This document shows, piece after piece, positions 10,101 through 23,154 of a stretch of DNA of 64,000 nucleotides. Both the position numbers and the translations under genes were made by a program. The DNA is from Cylindrobasidium torrendii FP15055 ss-10 (taxonomy: Eukaryota; Basidiomycota; Agaricomycetes; Agaricales; Physalacriaceae). The stretch lies in NCBI GenBank assembly GCA_000934385.1, contig KN880533.1:1-64000 (forward strand). Direction: 5' to 3'. The stretch's first letter is position 1, and every line of letters begins with the position of its first letter. The notes under the pieces were generated by a model, which saw only the letters and a program-made list of their open reading frames with translations, did no database searches and was not told the origin of the DNA.

Positions 10101-10935
10101 ATGGGTGCGTCACCGTCGCAGGCTGCATTATGCACGCAGGACTTATGGTCCGTCAGGTATCTCCCGCACATCAAGACACAAGCGCTCGGCCTCTGGAGCA
10201 CAGAGGGCCCACTACCGCAAGAAGAGAAAGTTCGAGCTCGGCCGTCAACCCGCAAACACCAAGCTTGGCGTCAAGCGCATCCACACTGTCCGTGTTCGTG
10301 GTGGAAACTTGAAGTACAGGGCGCTGCGTCTTGAGAGCGGCAACTTTGCATGGGGATCTGAGCAGGTTACAAGGAAGACGAGGTTGATTGGTGTCGTGCG
10401 TGAACAATCGCCTTTCATCTAACTGCTATATCAATCAGGGTACCAGGTTTACAACGCGTCGAACAACGAGCTTGTCCGCACCAACACCCTTGTCAAGGGC
10501 GCCATCATCCAGATTGATGCCACCCCCTTCCGTCAGTGGTATGAGGCGCACGTACGTCGACCCGCTATTGCATGATGCTCGCCAGAAGGCTGATTGTGCG
10601 CAGTACGCCCAGGTTGTGACCAAGAAGGGCAAGCACTCCGCCGAGATTACCGAGCCCAAAAAGGTGTCAAACCACGTCCAGCGCGTTCTTGATGAGCGCA
10701 AGAAGTCAGCGAAGATCGACCCTCTGCTCGAGTCCCAATTCGCGGCTGGCCGTCTCTACGCATCTATCTCCAGCCGACCGGGTCAGTCTGGTCGTGCTGA
10801 TGGATACATTCTCGAGGGTCAGGAGCTTGAGGTGAGAGATGTCGATATCAACCGTTGATTATGGTCGCTCACCTTTCCTAGTTCTACGTCAGGAAGATCA
10901 AGACTGGCAAGCAGAAGCACGCACACGCCGCATAA
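10101..10935 (+). CDS. RPS8: 40S ribosomal protein eS8
   Basis: The first coding exon is only ATGG (10101-10104). A 52-nt intron follows and exon 2 starts at 10157, giving the family N-terminus [12 protein letters not shown]. The conserved body follows: [52 protein letters not shown] and [19 protein letters not shown], ending in a short Lys/His/Ala tail. Further introns follow GVV (near 10396), the AHYAQV junction (near 10552) and GQELE (near 10831). The protein is a component of the small ribosomal subunit. Length and residues fit the family throughout. Confidence 0.96.
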
Positions 10936-11417
10936 GTTTGCTCTTCTCTCCTTCGCCTTTTTTTGTACTCTCCCGTCTCGAGGACGACCATGCGATGGAT
11001 TGTGCAGCTACGCTCTATGTCACTGTATGAAAACTTGTTCAATACATTATGCTTATCGTCCTCTGGTCTTGAATTTTGACCGCAATCCATGTATTATAAG
11101 ACCAATGGTCATTGGACTCAAGTGAACGAACGAAGGTGTGGAAACTCAAGCGAACAACTACCCGCCAGAAATTGAGACCAGTCTCGTATCGCCAGGTTTG
11201 AAGCAGTTGCGAGCGCATTCTGCGTAGACCAGGGAACTAATTGGCTGACTGCTACTTGAACTTCTCTCAGATTGCCAGCACTTTGCCAACCAAGTTGAAC
11301 GCCGAACGGCCCTAGGATCGAACGTGTCCGTGATCGTGAGGCGGCGGGGTCAATAAACGCGTCTACGAACTTTCCTCCCACCACCAACATTGATTGAGAA
11401 ACGCTACTCTCAATGCT
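10936..11417. other. Intergenic region, no gene seen
   Basis: This is the 3' UTR of the eS8 gene and the promoter of the metallophosphoesterase gene. No open frame with family features was found on either strand. Confidence 0.45.
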
Positions 11418-13412
11418 ATGGCTCCCAATGAGCGCAGAGCGTTTCAGCCGGCTTGGAGGCCCCGTCTAGCTCGCCCACTCGTCGTCAACGGTCTACGCAT
11501 ATTCTGGGCATTTATCGTGCTCTGGGGCGAACTAGGATTATACTTCTGGAGTATTTCAGCGTGCCAATGGCCGGACGCGCGACTGGTACGTGGTATAGGG
11601 ATGGTAGCAAGTCATTTCAACTGATTATTGGTGCAGCAACCGTCCGAACGTGGCCTGTCCCATGTCATGCTCATCGCCGACCCTCAGGTCAAGCCTGTTG
11701 GCGCGTTCAGCGAAGAAACATGGACAAAGTGGATGGCGGAGTATATCTTTGATTCCAACGTCAAGCGTAGCTGGCACGCTGCGAAACGCCTTCGGCCCGA
11801 CGTGGTCATATTCCTCGGAGATATGCTTTCTGCAGGAAAGTATGTCCGTGGCGAGAAGGAGTGAGTTCTCACGATTCAGTCAACATTCACGCTGACAGAC
11901 GGAAAGGTACGAGCAGTATTATCAGAAGTTCAAGGCGACGTTCCCAGCCTCATCGAATACTACAACGTTCTTCGTACCTGGAAACAACGACATTGGGTAC
12001 GAAGCTTGTCTGCCCCAAACCCCGCCCAATTAAATTATTCACCCAGGATGGGTGTGTCCCATGCTCTTTCGAATAAAGTCCGAAGCCACTACTTCAAGAC
12101 GTTTGGGCCTTTCAACTATAGAACCACCATTCACGACCATCAGTTCGTGTTTGTAGATGCACCCGGTCTCGTCGATGAAGACTATACGCGTTCTGCCAAA
12201 AGTGCATCTTACGAGGAATGGACACCGATCTCTGGTGGTCCTGTAGAATTCGTGAAATCTGTGTCCATCGGTCAGTAATTTTATGTGACAGGCGAGTCTA
12301 CTCTCACGGTACGGACCAGATGAACACCCGCTTGTTCTTTTATCACATATACCTCTGGGACGCCCGGAGGCGGCCTCTTGTGGCCCGTTGCGTGAAAAGG
12401 GAACCATCAAGCGGGGTGTTGGACACGGTTATCAGAATACATTGGGAAAGCATACAACGTCGTTGCTTCTGAAAACGCTCCGCCCATCCATTATCTTCAG
12501 GTATGGAGAAAGATAACGTTGGTGTTGAACCTTTTCTGACCGAGCCTCAGCGCTGACAACCGTGACTACTGCGAAATAACTCACCGGGCGAGTGTAGGTG
12601 AACGCGATGCATCTAAAGATGTTAGAGAAGTTACTGTCAAGTCCTTCTCAATGGCCCGTGGAATCAATTATCCCGGCTTGCAGTTGCTTTCACTCACGGA
12701 CCCAACGTCTCTCATTGACCAACCGTCTTTCGCGGACACGATGTGTGCACTTCCCAGCCCGAAGAAGATCTTCGACCACTTCTACATCCCATTGATCTTT
12801 CTCACAATCATCGGGCTGTTTGTAGTAAACTACACCAGTCGCACGCGTACACGGCAGCTCGCTCCAGTGTCGATTCTCACTCCAGTCAGCCCTCTGCGAC
12901 ACAACCAACGCAGTCCGCCTGCTCGTTTCCCAGCTAAATTGCGAACACCAAACTCGCGCGCTGAAGCAACATTCCGCGCGTCTCAATCCCAGTATCTAGA
13001 TGGTACTCCACTGGGCAGCCCAATGTTCCATGCAGATATGGAAGAGGATGTGATGTTTCCGTCACAGTATGCAAACCGTGGTGCGGAGCACGACGACGCC
13101 TGGTCTCCAGATACTGGGATAATGAACGGGTTTGGGGATCCTGAGCCACCAGTAGCTTCGACACCGGTATACTCGTACAGCAGTCCATCATCGGGAGGGT
13201 GGACTTGGTCGTTTGTTCTGTTGGGCCAACGCCGACGGATAACTTTGAGGCTGCCTGATATTTCGTGGGAGGGCGCTAAAGAGTTGATAGTATTGCTTGG
13301 GGCGGGGCACCCAGCGCCGAGAAAAGGGGTTTTTCAGAGCACGGTCATTGATGTGCTGAGCGTAGCCTGGCCAGCGCTGCTACTGTGGGTGTTTTTGATG
13401 CGGATCACTTAG
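11418..13412 (+). CDS. ER metallophosphoesterase, Cdc1/Ted1/MPPE1-like
   Basis: The N-terminus has a membrane helix (GLRIFWAFIVLWGELGLYFW) leading into a calcineurin-type phosphoesterase domain. Metal-site motifs are LIADPQ, FLGDML, FVPGNNDIG, LLSHIPL and a GHGYQN segment. A second helix (FYIPLIFLTIIGLFVVNY) follows, then a long disordered Ser/Pro region and a final hydrophobic stretch (LSVAWPALLLWVFLM). This layout matches fungal Cdc1/Ted1 proteins and mammalian MPPE1. Those act in the ER on the ethanolamine phosphate of GPI-anchor glycans and help GPI proteins leave the ER. At least five introns interrupt the first half. The assignment to Ted1 rather than Cdc1 is open. Confidence 0.85.
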
Positions 13413-13669
13413 AGTGAGGAGGTGTATGGGGCGGACAAGGGCATCATCGCGCGGACTGTTGTAACATCTTGGACTACTCACTGGGGCAAATGCACTCATT
13501 CGTGTACAATCGTTCAACAATTGGACTTTGCATATTTTGACTTGCGTAGTTAGACTGATTTTGGCGAGCGGGCCGGAAGACCAAGCCGGTATTCTGCGAG
13601 CCCGGTTGAACTTGAAGCGATCAACAATCGCGCTGGCAGTAACTCACTTCCTACTTTGACGTCGACAAC

Positions 13670-14908
<1,239 letters not shown>

Positions 14909-15339
14909 AGGATCTCTGTGACCTTTGAGGGAGAAGAAGGCAAAGCAAAGTATTGTACTGTACTGAGGGTGTAGACAAGGAACAAAACCGCATTGTCAAT
15001 ATGTACATTGAAGCAAAGATCTGAAAATATTGCAATGGACACAAGCTTTATTCGCTGATGTATTCAAGCATGGCCAAAGTGTTGAACGTTGAACTGCCAC
15101 AAGTCAGAGAACAATGCATTGCAAGCGACTGACAGTGCTTGTGAGGGCTGAGCGCTTGAGCGACAGTGTGCTCTCACCAGATGAACTGGAATAGAGGCTT
15201 ATGACAGGTTCCAGACGATAGAACAGTGCCACAAAGTGTGCGAATGCTTAGTTCAAGTCAAGTCCCGTTCCGAGGGAAGATTGCAGTATATGATACAGAC
15301 AGGGAAGGTAAAAGTCTACACACATGTATGGTGAGATGT
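14909..15339. other. Convergent 3' intergenic region
   Basis: This is the space between the stop codons of HEM2 (plus) and LSM2 (minus). It should hold both polyadenylation regions. An open frame antisense to HEM2 (14542-15042) is a shadow. Confidence 0.45.
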
Positions 15340-15825
15340 TCATCGTTTTGATGGGTTGGCGGCCTCTATGACGAGTAAGCTCGTTGGTCGACGGGGTTGT
15401 ACGGGACATACCTCTACGTGTAGCGTCCTCTAAAAGTTGGGTATCTACATGCTCCGCGGGGAGTTGGACATAACGGACAACAGATCCACGGATAAAGCAG
15501 TTTTTGACGGCCATCTGGATAGGTATAGTCAACGCCAGAGCGATGGTTTGGAGGTATAGCGCGCGCACCATGTGTGGATGACGCGCAGCATCAAGCACTT
15601 GTATGTTGTCCAGGCGGATGTTCAAGAACCTAGCGCGTATATGAGCAAAAGATGACTGTCATAATTGGATACGCACTGGTCGACCGACTTCAGAACGCCT
15701 GTAATCGAGAGATCGTTTTTGAGCTCGACAGTGACTTGCTGATCAGTGAGAGTCTTGAATACCGAGAAGATAAGCTACAAATGTTGAACATTGTTGCCAG
15801 ACGATTTCAAGGGCCAATATACCAT
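15340..15825 (-). CDS. LSM2: U6 snRNA-associated Sm-like protein LSm2
   Basis: The start codon is alone on its exon: ATG (15825-15823), then an intron beginning GTATAT, then LIFSVFKTLTDQQVTVELK. The Sm fold follows with NDLSITGVLKSVDQ, FLNIRLDNIQVLD, AVKNCFIRGSVVRYVQLP and the conserved LLEDATRREAANPSKR tail ending in TGA at 15340. LSm2 is part of the LSm2-8 ring that binds the 3' end of U6 snRNA in the nucleus and of the LSm1-7 ring in mRNA decay. Both Sm motifs are complete. It is transcribed away from the zinc-cluster regulator, with only 83 bp between start codons. Confidence 0.94.
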
Positions 15826-15908
15826 GGTGGTGGTCACAGTCAGACCGATCGAATTGACGATCTCTTACTGTATGAACTTGCGTTGTCCGCTTGCAGTCAC
15901 CAGCTCCA
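15826..15908. promoter_or_regulatory. Compact divergent promoter of LSM2 and the zinc-cluster gene
   Basis: Only 83 bp separate the two start codons. No TATA box is visible. Transcription start sites must be close together or overlapping, unless the regulator starts at a later ATG. Confidence 0.45.
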
Positions 15909-18900
15909 ATGCCTTCGTCCACTTCTACTGGTCCCAATCGCGACAAAATAGACATACGGCGTCTCAACGGACAGGTGATTAATTCCAGCCCGTACAGTAA
16001 TCTGGATAATTGCTCAATGCAAACAAGGTCTCGTGCGCCGAGTGTAGAAGGTGCAACTGTCCACAACTAAAGCCAACTCCCTCTAACTTAATGCATCACA
16101 GGTTAAAGCTCAAATGTGACAAACGAGTCCCATGTAGCTCCTGCAGTGCGTCTCGCTGACAGACCCTCTTCACATCCTAACATTGTTTAGCCAGACGAGG
16201 ATGCCATTCCATTTGCCCTACTGGTATGTTTTGCTATCCTGGATGAGTAGATCTGATTGGGACGTGAACTATAGGAACCCTTGTGAATGGGATGGGGAAA
16301 AAGTGCGCGTTATCATGTCTCTGGAACGCTCGACTCATCGTAGACTTGCTAGGCTTGTGGTATCCGACACAGCAGATCTCCATCAAACCATCGAACAATT
16401 TGGCAATCGCATCAAAGAACTGGAGGATTCTTTACAACAATTCCAGACCGAGGCATCATCTGAACCACATCCCCTCCTTCGCCCAGAACTCCTTTCCATC
16501 AAGTTCCCGCCTGGTCTTGTCATTCCACAGGATGTCCACACACGCCCCCCTTCGCCTGCTGCAGATCTGGCCGACATGCTGGGCACGATGGCTATAAATG
16601 ACCAAGGCTATACTCGCTACTTTGGTAGTTCGGCTGGAACAGAGAGCCTTTTCCTGGTTAGTGCACATTCGTACAGGTCTACATCTGAAGAGTGACAAGT
16701 AGTCAGGCAGGTGCAGAGATGCGTACGATGATTCCTGGTGAGGCAGACGTTCTTCCCAATTTAACATTGCAGCGTCCTCCCGTCAAAGATTTTCCATTGC
16801 TACCCAATTGCCAGTACGACATCCCCGGCTGTCTGGAACGAACGTACACCATACTTCCTTCTCGGGACCAGGCATGGCACCTCATGAGATCATTCGAAAA
16901 CGCCTCTGTTTCTGGACAGATAGTAACTCAAGAGGAATTTGTTGAGGAGATGCTCATTCCGCTTTATGACTATCTCGACCAAAGACAATATACGGCAGAC
17001 AACCTCCCTCACCCACTATCTTGTCATCAAATATCGGTCGTACTGGCAGGTATGCCCTGCATTTCCCACTTGCCTCGTTTCTCATCTCGTCGAAGTCTTC
17101 ACGCTGGGTATACTGGTCGACTTCAGTATTCCCCCATATGCGCCCGAGGCCGACATATACATGTCATTCTCGGTGGCGATACTTACCGTAGACTCTCCGA
17201 TCACTCACACCGACTTTACTGCAGTCCAAGCATTGCTGCTTCTTGCTGTCGCCCTGAATCAAGGCGGCCGCAAATATACCGTCAACGGAGCTTGGTCTCT
17301 GGCATCGATGGCTTCAAAGCTGGGGCAGTCGGTGAGGAAGTCCAATGCCTGTGAATAGCTGGTAACTCATGGGTAATTAGCTTGGATTGCGTGAGCTTCG
17401 AGCATCTCGTCAGCGACTTTTTGTTTACCTGTCGCAGACTACGAACTGGGTGTATCGAATATTGAACCTAAAATATTGGACCGGCGTCGAAGACTTTTCT
17501 GGGAACTTTATTCATTCGAGCTTACCCTGGTATGCTGGCTTTGCAAATCGTTACTATCGTCTCACTTAGTCCACAGTGCTTCAAACTTGGGCGACCTCCA
17601 TCTATAGCAGCGAATCAGATTCACTGCGAATTCCCCATAGATGACGACCAAAGGCTGGATAAGGATGGTGACATACTCCCTGGCTGTGAGTGTGACTCTG
17701 CACCCCCTACATACTATGCTCACCACTCTGCGTCATTTAGACCATCGATGCAAATGGACATTCGTACGTGATGTATGCGTTCACACTTTCTTGTCTGCGG
17801 GAATCTCACTCTGCCTTTAGATACTTGCCAAAATTGTGGGGGTCATGCTCCATGCCGAACCGCCGACCTACAAGACAATCCTTGAAATTGACCGCGAGCT
17901 TCGCCGACACCACTTTTATAAAAAGTACCCTTACGAGCCAGTGCCGGAGGATGCATCGTTGAAGCAAGTCATGCGTATGTTTTTGCTACGGCAAGCGCGA
18001 GCGACAAGTAGGCGACTACGACATTTGGCTGTTCACAAGCGCTGACGTTGGCTAGCGGGAATCAATGTCCATTTGAGCTATTTCGCTCAGGCGACGATGA
18101 ACAACGCGGAGGACCCCTTGCGTAGCCCTTATGCTGCCTCTTATCTTGCTGCATACCGGAGCGCATCTTGGTATATTTACATGGCCGTAGCAGTGTTTGA
18201 GAAATTTCCGCAGAGGTTTATTCGATGGTGGAGCACCTGGTCGAGTGGTATGAACAAGTCACGTCTTTCTTGACTGTGCGCTGACTCCGGAACAGTATTC
18301 ACCACTGGCGTTATACTGGGAACTGTCGCTGTCCGCTCGGCGGACCTCGTCTTGGCCTCGCGCGCGTTCGCGGAGTTCGGATTGGCAGTCGACCTATTCG
18401 AGAAGGGAGCCTTGCACAACACCCGCGCGAGACAAGGATTGGTGAGTAATAGTCGCTCTCAACATCCAATGTGTTTTTCATGGTTAGTAGATAATCCTGT
18501 ACCGTTTACGTGACAAAGCCGCCGCTAAATTCTCAACGAAGAGGGGCGACCAAGGTGTCGACGCGTCTGGTCAGCAGTTTGCAGATTTTGACGACGAGAT
18601 GGAGATATTTGCAGGAAAGACAAGGACGATGGTTTCGACCCTCCTGCGTCGGAAATGGCCTCCCAAACCCAAAGCCGACACGAACAAAGTGCTAGCTGAA
18701 AACATACCCCTTCGAGACGAAAGCTTTCTTCCCTCCATGTTTGATCCGTCAGTGATACCGGTTCAAGCATTCCAAGGATCTGCGGAGACACTACAGATGC
18801 CACCCCTGCCTGATTATGGGCTTGACTGGACCACTGGACCGACAATGGGCATGGACTTTGACCGCGAGCCGGAGAGCACACACTTTCCCGAGACGAGTGA

Positions 18901-19102
18901 CTGGATGGCGGGCGTGCATTTTGCTAATGATGGAAGCCCTCCGTCGAGCGATGATGCCAGCGGACAGTCAAGGGTGGGATCGGGGGCAGGGGCGGACGAT
19001 ACCTTCATGAAGTTCATCGACGATTTTGTGTTCGAGACGTCGAACAATGGACAACACCCTTCGGGGGAGTCTACGGATTTGTCGTGGATGTACCATAGCT
19101 AA
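15909..19102 (+). CDS. Zn2Cys6 transcription factor with Fungal_trans domain
   Basis: After splicing the early exons read a complete binuclear zinc cluster: VSCAECRRLKLKCDKRVPC, then SSCTRRGCHSICPTGT, six cysteines with normal spacing. A coiled-coil-like helix (TIEQFGNRIKELEDSLQQ) follows. The middle homology region starts with GYTRYFGSSAGTE, as in Fungal_trans proteins, and continues through DFSIPPYAPEAD and ALNQGGRKYTVNGAWSLASM. The tail is acidic and Gly/Ser-rich (for example DDTFMKFIDDFVFE), suitable for activation. It would bind CGG-type DNA sites in the nucleus; the regulated pathway is unknown. More than ten introns are needed, so internal joins are less certain than the ends. Confidence 0.82.
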
Positions 19103-19215
19103 TTCGTGTCTTGCCGGACCTTTCAGCAGAGGGCACTCAGGTTGAAGTTGGAAGCAATGTTAGTATTTGTTACAACGGCACTACATATTCTGCACATGTT
19201 CCTAGCGCTTTCCAA

Positions 19216-20645
19216 CTACTCCCAGTCGCTGTCCGAATCCGTAGACTCAGCGCCGGTTGGCTTTGCTGCTTTAGACTCCTTCCCCACTACCTCGCTGGTA
19301 TTGCCGGAGACCACGTCGTAGCTGTCCTCACTTCCTTGTCGCGGGCTGCTGGAAATCGAAGGAGGCTGTTTCTCGTGTACTGGAGCGACGACTGAACTTG
19401 ATGCTGCGGGGGTGTGGCTCTCATCTTCGTCGTCCTCCCACGCAAAGTCCTCTGTCGTTTCAGTAGAGGCTAAAGGATGCATTAGATCATTGTTGGGTGC
19501 AGAGAGCTAACTTACCCTGGATGAGAGCTTGCCGTCTGCTTTCTTCCTGAGTGATCTGTTGAGCACGGAAGAAATAACGCGTCCAAAACACGTCGTTGGT
19601 TATTTCTTCGGGAACTAAAGCACACTGTTAACAATGGGTTGATTGAGTCTGAGGATAGCGTACCGAGTGTGTCCAAATTCGCCTTGAGCGCAGCACCATC
19701 TGCGTGATCTGCAAGAGCCTCTGCAATGCGAGCGGCCCACTCTTCGCCTTGGATGCCACCCTTGGGCGTAACCTCCGCCTCAATCCACTGTTTGTACTGT
19801 TCATCGGCTTCTGGATCGTGTCGAATGATATCTGAGTCGTGTTTGAGCCGCTTCAGAAGGGCCTCCGCCCGCGTAGCAACCGCCGCCGCTTTGCCTTTGC
19901 CTTTGTCTCCGGGCTCAGTAGGCTCAGCAGGTGTCGCGGCAGGTGTTGGCAGCATCCACATATCGCTTCCATCCCAAATAAAGCCCGCCCCGCTTGTATC
20001 GTCAGGTGGAATAACGCGTACAGCGTCCTTCAATACTTCGCTTGCCTCGTTATACGCATCTCGCAACAGAGTTTCGCTCTTGTGCACATATTCTTCCGCT
20101 TGAGCACGCGTAACGCCCTGTACGCGCTGGAATTCAGCAGCCAGGTTTGTGCGGATCTGCGCGTAGTCGGCGTTCTTGAGAGTCTCGGGGATGTTGTTCT
20201 GCACGGTCTGCGCGATATTGGGCGGGAGGGCAGCCTGAAGGCGGGCAAAGAATGTTGGGGTTTGTGTGGACATTGAGGGAGAAGATTGGGTGGTCGGTGT
20301 GGTGGGTCCATCGCCGTCGACGCTCCTTGTCGATGATTCGCCTTGCGTTGCTGTCGCTATCGAACTCTGCGACTCCGATAATCGGTGGGCTTGAGCTTGC
20401 ACTGACGTTACAACTCCAGAGAAGTCCTTCGTGGCAGTTGCCAATGCTGCCTCGCTCTAATGAGTGCCATGAGCAAATCGTCCAATATCTCAAGTCTGGT
20501 TGCACACTTGTTTACGAAAACCACCCCAGAAACGACTCAACTGTCCAATGACTTGGTTCACTTCCTCATCTAAACTTTGTTGCGGGGCTGTTACTGGGGG
20601 CGTGTTAGTCCCTCCAGTTACATCCAGGGGGTCGAGATAGTTCAT
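19216..20645 (-). CDS. BSD-domain protein
   Basis: Exon 1 starts at 20645 (MNYLDPLDVTGGTNTPP) and joins SEAALATATKDFSGVV after a short intron. The N-terminal half is helical (VNQVIGQLSRFWGGFRKQ; later AEEYVHKSETLLRDAYNEAS). The BSD motif lies near the C-terminal third: LVPEEITNDVFWTRYFFRA, with the FW pair typical of the fold. The end is acidic and Ser-rich (DFAWEDDEDESH through TDSDSDWE). It resembles fungal Dos2-type and synapse-associated BSD proteins, which are cytosolic with poorly defined roles. It ends convergently to the zinc-cluster gene, with 113 bp between stops. Confidence 0.8.
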
Positions 20646-20781
20646 GGTTAAGAGGGAAGGCGGTTGATGTGACGTCACACAACCCAGCCCAGCCATTTCC
20701 TGTACTTTTGACCAGTCAAATTCTGTGGGACACCAACAACTACGAATACAATATATAATCTAGATCTATTATTCCATTCTA

Positions 20782-22229
20782 TCAAGCAGACGCGCTCGAG
20801 ACAGCGACACGGGGGGCAGCCTTTGCAGTCTCCATCGTGTGAGAGACCTTCTCGCCAGCTGCTTCGGCCTTGTGTGCACGACACTCTTGTAGGAAGTCGG
20901 TGAACATCTACAAACTGCTCAGAACAACGGGCGCAGAGTAAAAGACGGTCACGAACCTCGATAGTATCAAGAGGACCGCCAGCGCTTTCGGGGTGGAACT
21001 GGACGCCCCAGACTTTCTTGCCAGACTCTGCTGTCGACTTGATGCCCTCAACAGACGAGTCGTTGCAGTTGATGAAAAACGGTTCCCAGCCCTGGGGGAA
21101 GGGGTCCTGGAGCTTCAGAGCGTACTGGTGGTTCTGGCTTTTGAGGACATCAGCGGAGGGGGATGCTGCAGTGGCGACTGAGCTTACCTAGTCACATACA
21201 CACGGCCTGCACGAATGGAGCCAGCGGACGCTAGCGCAAGAACCGGTTGATTGTGGCCGCGGTTACCGAAAGTCATACGGTACGCATCAAGCCCAGCAGC
21301 CATGCCAATAACCTGATGACCCATGCAGATACCAAAGATTGGCTTGTTCCACTGCTCCAGCGTCGTTCGGAGCTTCAAGGCAGCTTCCATGCAGTGTTGC
21401 GGGTCGCCAGGGCCGTTGGTCAAAAACAGCCCATCGTACTGGTCACGAATGGTGTTGAACTCGAAGTTCCAGGGAAGAACTGTCACTGAAGCGCCGCGGC
21501 GCACAAGCGCGCGAAGGATGTTGGCCTTAGCTCCGAAGTCGAGAACGGCAATCTTTACGTCTCCCCCAGGGTTGAGCGTATAGGGTTCAGTGGCTGAGAT
21601 TTGGGCGACCAAATTCTCGACGGACGGGTCCCAATATTCTTCTGGTTGGGGTGCGGGAAGCTCGGCGTCGGGGCCAATAGCAAGACGCCCGAGAGTGGTG
21701 CCTTGGTCGCGGAGAAGACGCGTAATAGCGCGGGTATCGACACCTGTGATGCCGGGAACGTCATGGCGTTGGCACCAAGATGACAGCGACTCAACGGCAC
21801 TGTAGTGCGAGAACTTTTCGGCAACGTCGCATACAACGACACCTGAGCATTGGATACCTTTAGACTCCAGTATGACGCCGACATCTTGGCTGTCGAAGGG
21901 TGCGGTATTCTTGGGTACGCCGTAGTTTCCGATTAATGGGGTGGTAAAAACGAGGATTTGACCGCGGTACGACGGGTCCGTCATTGATTCAGTATCTGTG
22001 GGCTGCTCAGGAGACGTCGGGCATTATCTAAATAATTGGACGCACAAGACGTGATGGAGGTGGAGAATACGGTCTCGCCGAAGACGCTTCGTGGTGCGCC
22101 GAACGAACGGCCAAAGAATGACTGGCCAGTTTTGAGGTGCATAGCGGCGGGAAGTGCAGCGACGGAACCAGCATGGGTCGCGAAGTTGCGGGAGAGGAGG
22201 GGAAGTCGAGTCACAGTTCGCAGAAACAT
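20782..22229 (-). CDS. CPA1: Carbamoyl-phosphate synthase, arginine-specific small subunit
   Basis: The protein starts with a mitochondrial-type presequence (MFLRTVTRLPLLSRNFATHA). The CPSase small-chain domain follows (SVFGETVFSTSITSY, with a spliced join to TESMTDPSYRGQ), then the class I glutaminase. Its nucleophile lies in FGICMGHQVIG and the His/Glu pair in GVQFHPESAGGP. The C-terminus ends in an Ala-rich tail. It supplies ammonia from glutamine to the large subunit to make carbamoyl phosphate for arginine. In other fungi this gene is repressed by arginine through a uORF peptide; a spliced candidate lies directly upstream (22246-22363). All catalytic residues are present. Confidence 0.94.
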
Positions 22230-22245
22230 GTTGCACGTTGAATAT

Positions 22246-22363
22246 TTAATGGGCCAGAAGCGAAAATACGAGGTCACTCAAGTAGCTGGAAGGATGGTCA
22301 GAGGAGAAAGAGGGAGAGACGTAACAGAACGCACTCGTCGCGAGTATTCTGCGTGAATAACAT
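22246..22363 (-). promoter_or_regulatory. Putative spliced arginine-attenuator-type uORF of CPA1
   Basis: The ATG at 22363-22361 opens a 29-nt exon. A 49-nt intron follows (22334-22286) with donor GTGCGT, branch-like CTGAC and acceptor TTCCAG. The second exon of 40 nt ends at TAA (22248-22246). The 22-residue product begins MLFTQNTRDDYLSDLVF and ends in LLAH. Its centre DYLSD equals the core of the known fungal arginine attenuator peptide, which continues HLW; here LVF follows. The uORF stop lies 16 nt before the CPA1 start codon. Without splicing the frame gives an unrelated 21-residue peptide. In the known system the peptide stalls ribosomes in response to arginine; whether this variant does so is inference. 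Confidence 0.6.
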
Positions 22364-23154
22364 GTACACGCTGGTCGGGACTAAAGTGTTAGACCTAATC
22401 GGCGGGCTGTTAAAAAATTCGTCCACTGATCGGCCGCATTATCTGAGTTAAATTGGCCGACGGCATGCAATGTGGCGGGAGTTTATCTAGCTCTCCGATT
22501 ATCGTTGGCTCGGGTTACTTGTGCGGAAATTTACATTCGTGCGGAGAAAACAAGCGTCAAGATCAACCAGCTAGGATAACAATGCATATCACCAAACGCA
22601 TGTCGACGAATTGCAGCCTGCACCACATTGTGAACGTTTAGAGAGCCTACTACTCAAGCACAGTCAAGCACTTGTATTAGCCGCACGTCTGTATTCAGAT
22701 ACCAGGCTTATCGTCGTTTCAAGCCGTCTACCTAAGCTAACATTGTGTTATTAATAACAGAATATTTCCATTCATCATATGCCCATCCAGCAGATGGCAT
22801 GGGGAGACATAACTTAGGAATGTGCATCACCCTTGTTGAGACTCTGTGTGCTGTCCATGGCGTGTCTGATGAACTTGTCTACGTTTGAGCAGTACACATA
22901 CCTGTCAAGCTTTCGTTGACCTGGACCTTCCCCACTCGTCGGCAGGATAAAGGCGCTGAGCGGCCCAAGTACTTTGTAATGATGTCAATGTATGAGGTAT
23001 GTATTCGACCGACCGAGCTTGTAAACAAAAGACAAGGCAAATGTGGTATTAATTCGTGCCTCGCGGGCCTTGCAACCGATTTGGACCACTACGTCACGTG
23101 GTCGATTATTTAGAAAGAAGCCGCGAATGTCAAGGCTTGCTTCGTACCATCACC
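22364..23154. other. Divergent intergenic region between CPA1 and the gelsolin-repeat gene
   Basis: No gene was found. A perfect 14-bp AT-rich palindrome, TGTTATTAATAACA, lies at 22746-22759. A CACGTG E-box lies at 23095-23100, 54 bp before the gelsolin-repeat gene start. Confidence 0.45.

Noticed and set aside
9797..10255. 152-codon minus-strand open frame upstream of and antisense to eS8
   Set aside because: It overlaps the eS8 start exons, shows no family features, and much of its length is the complement of well-supported coding sequence.
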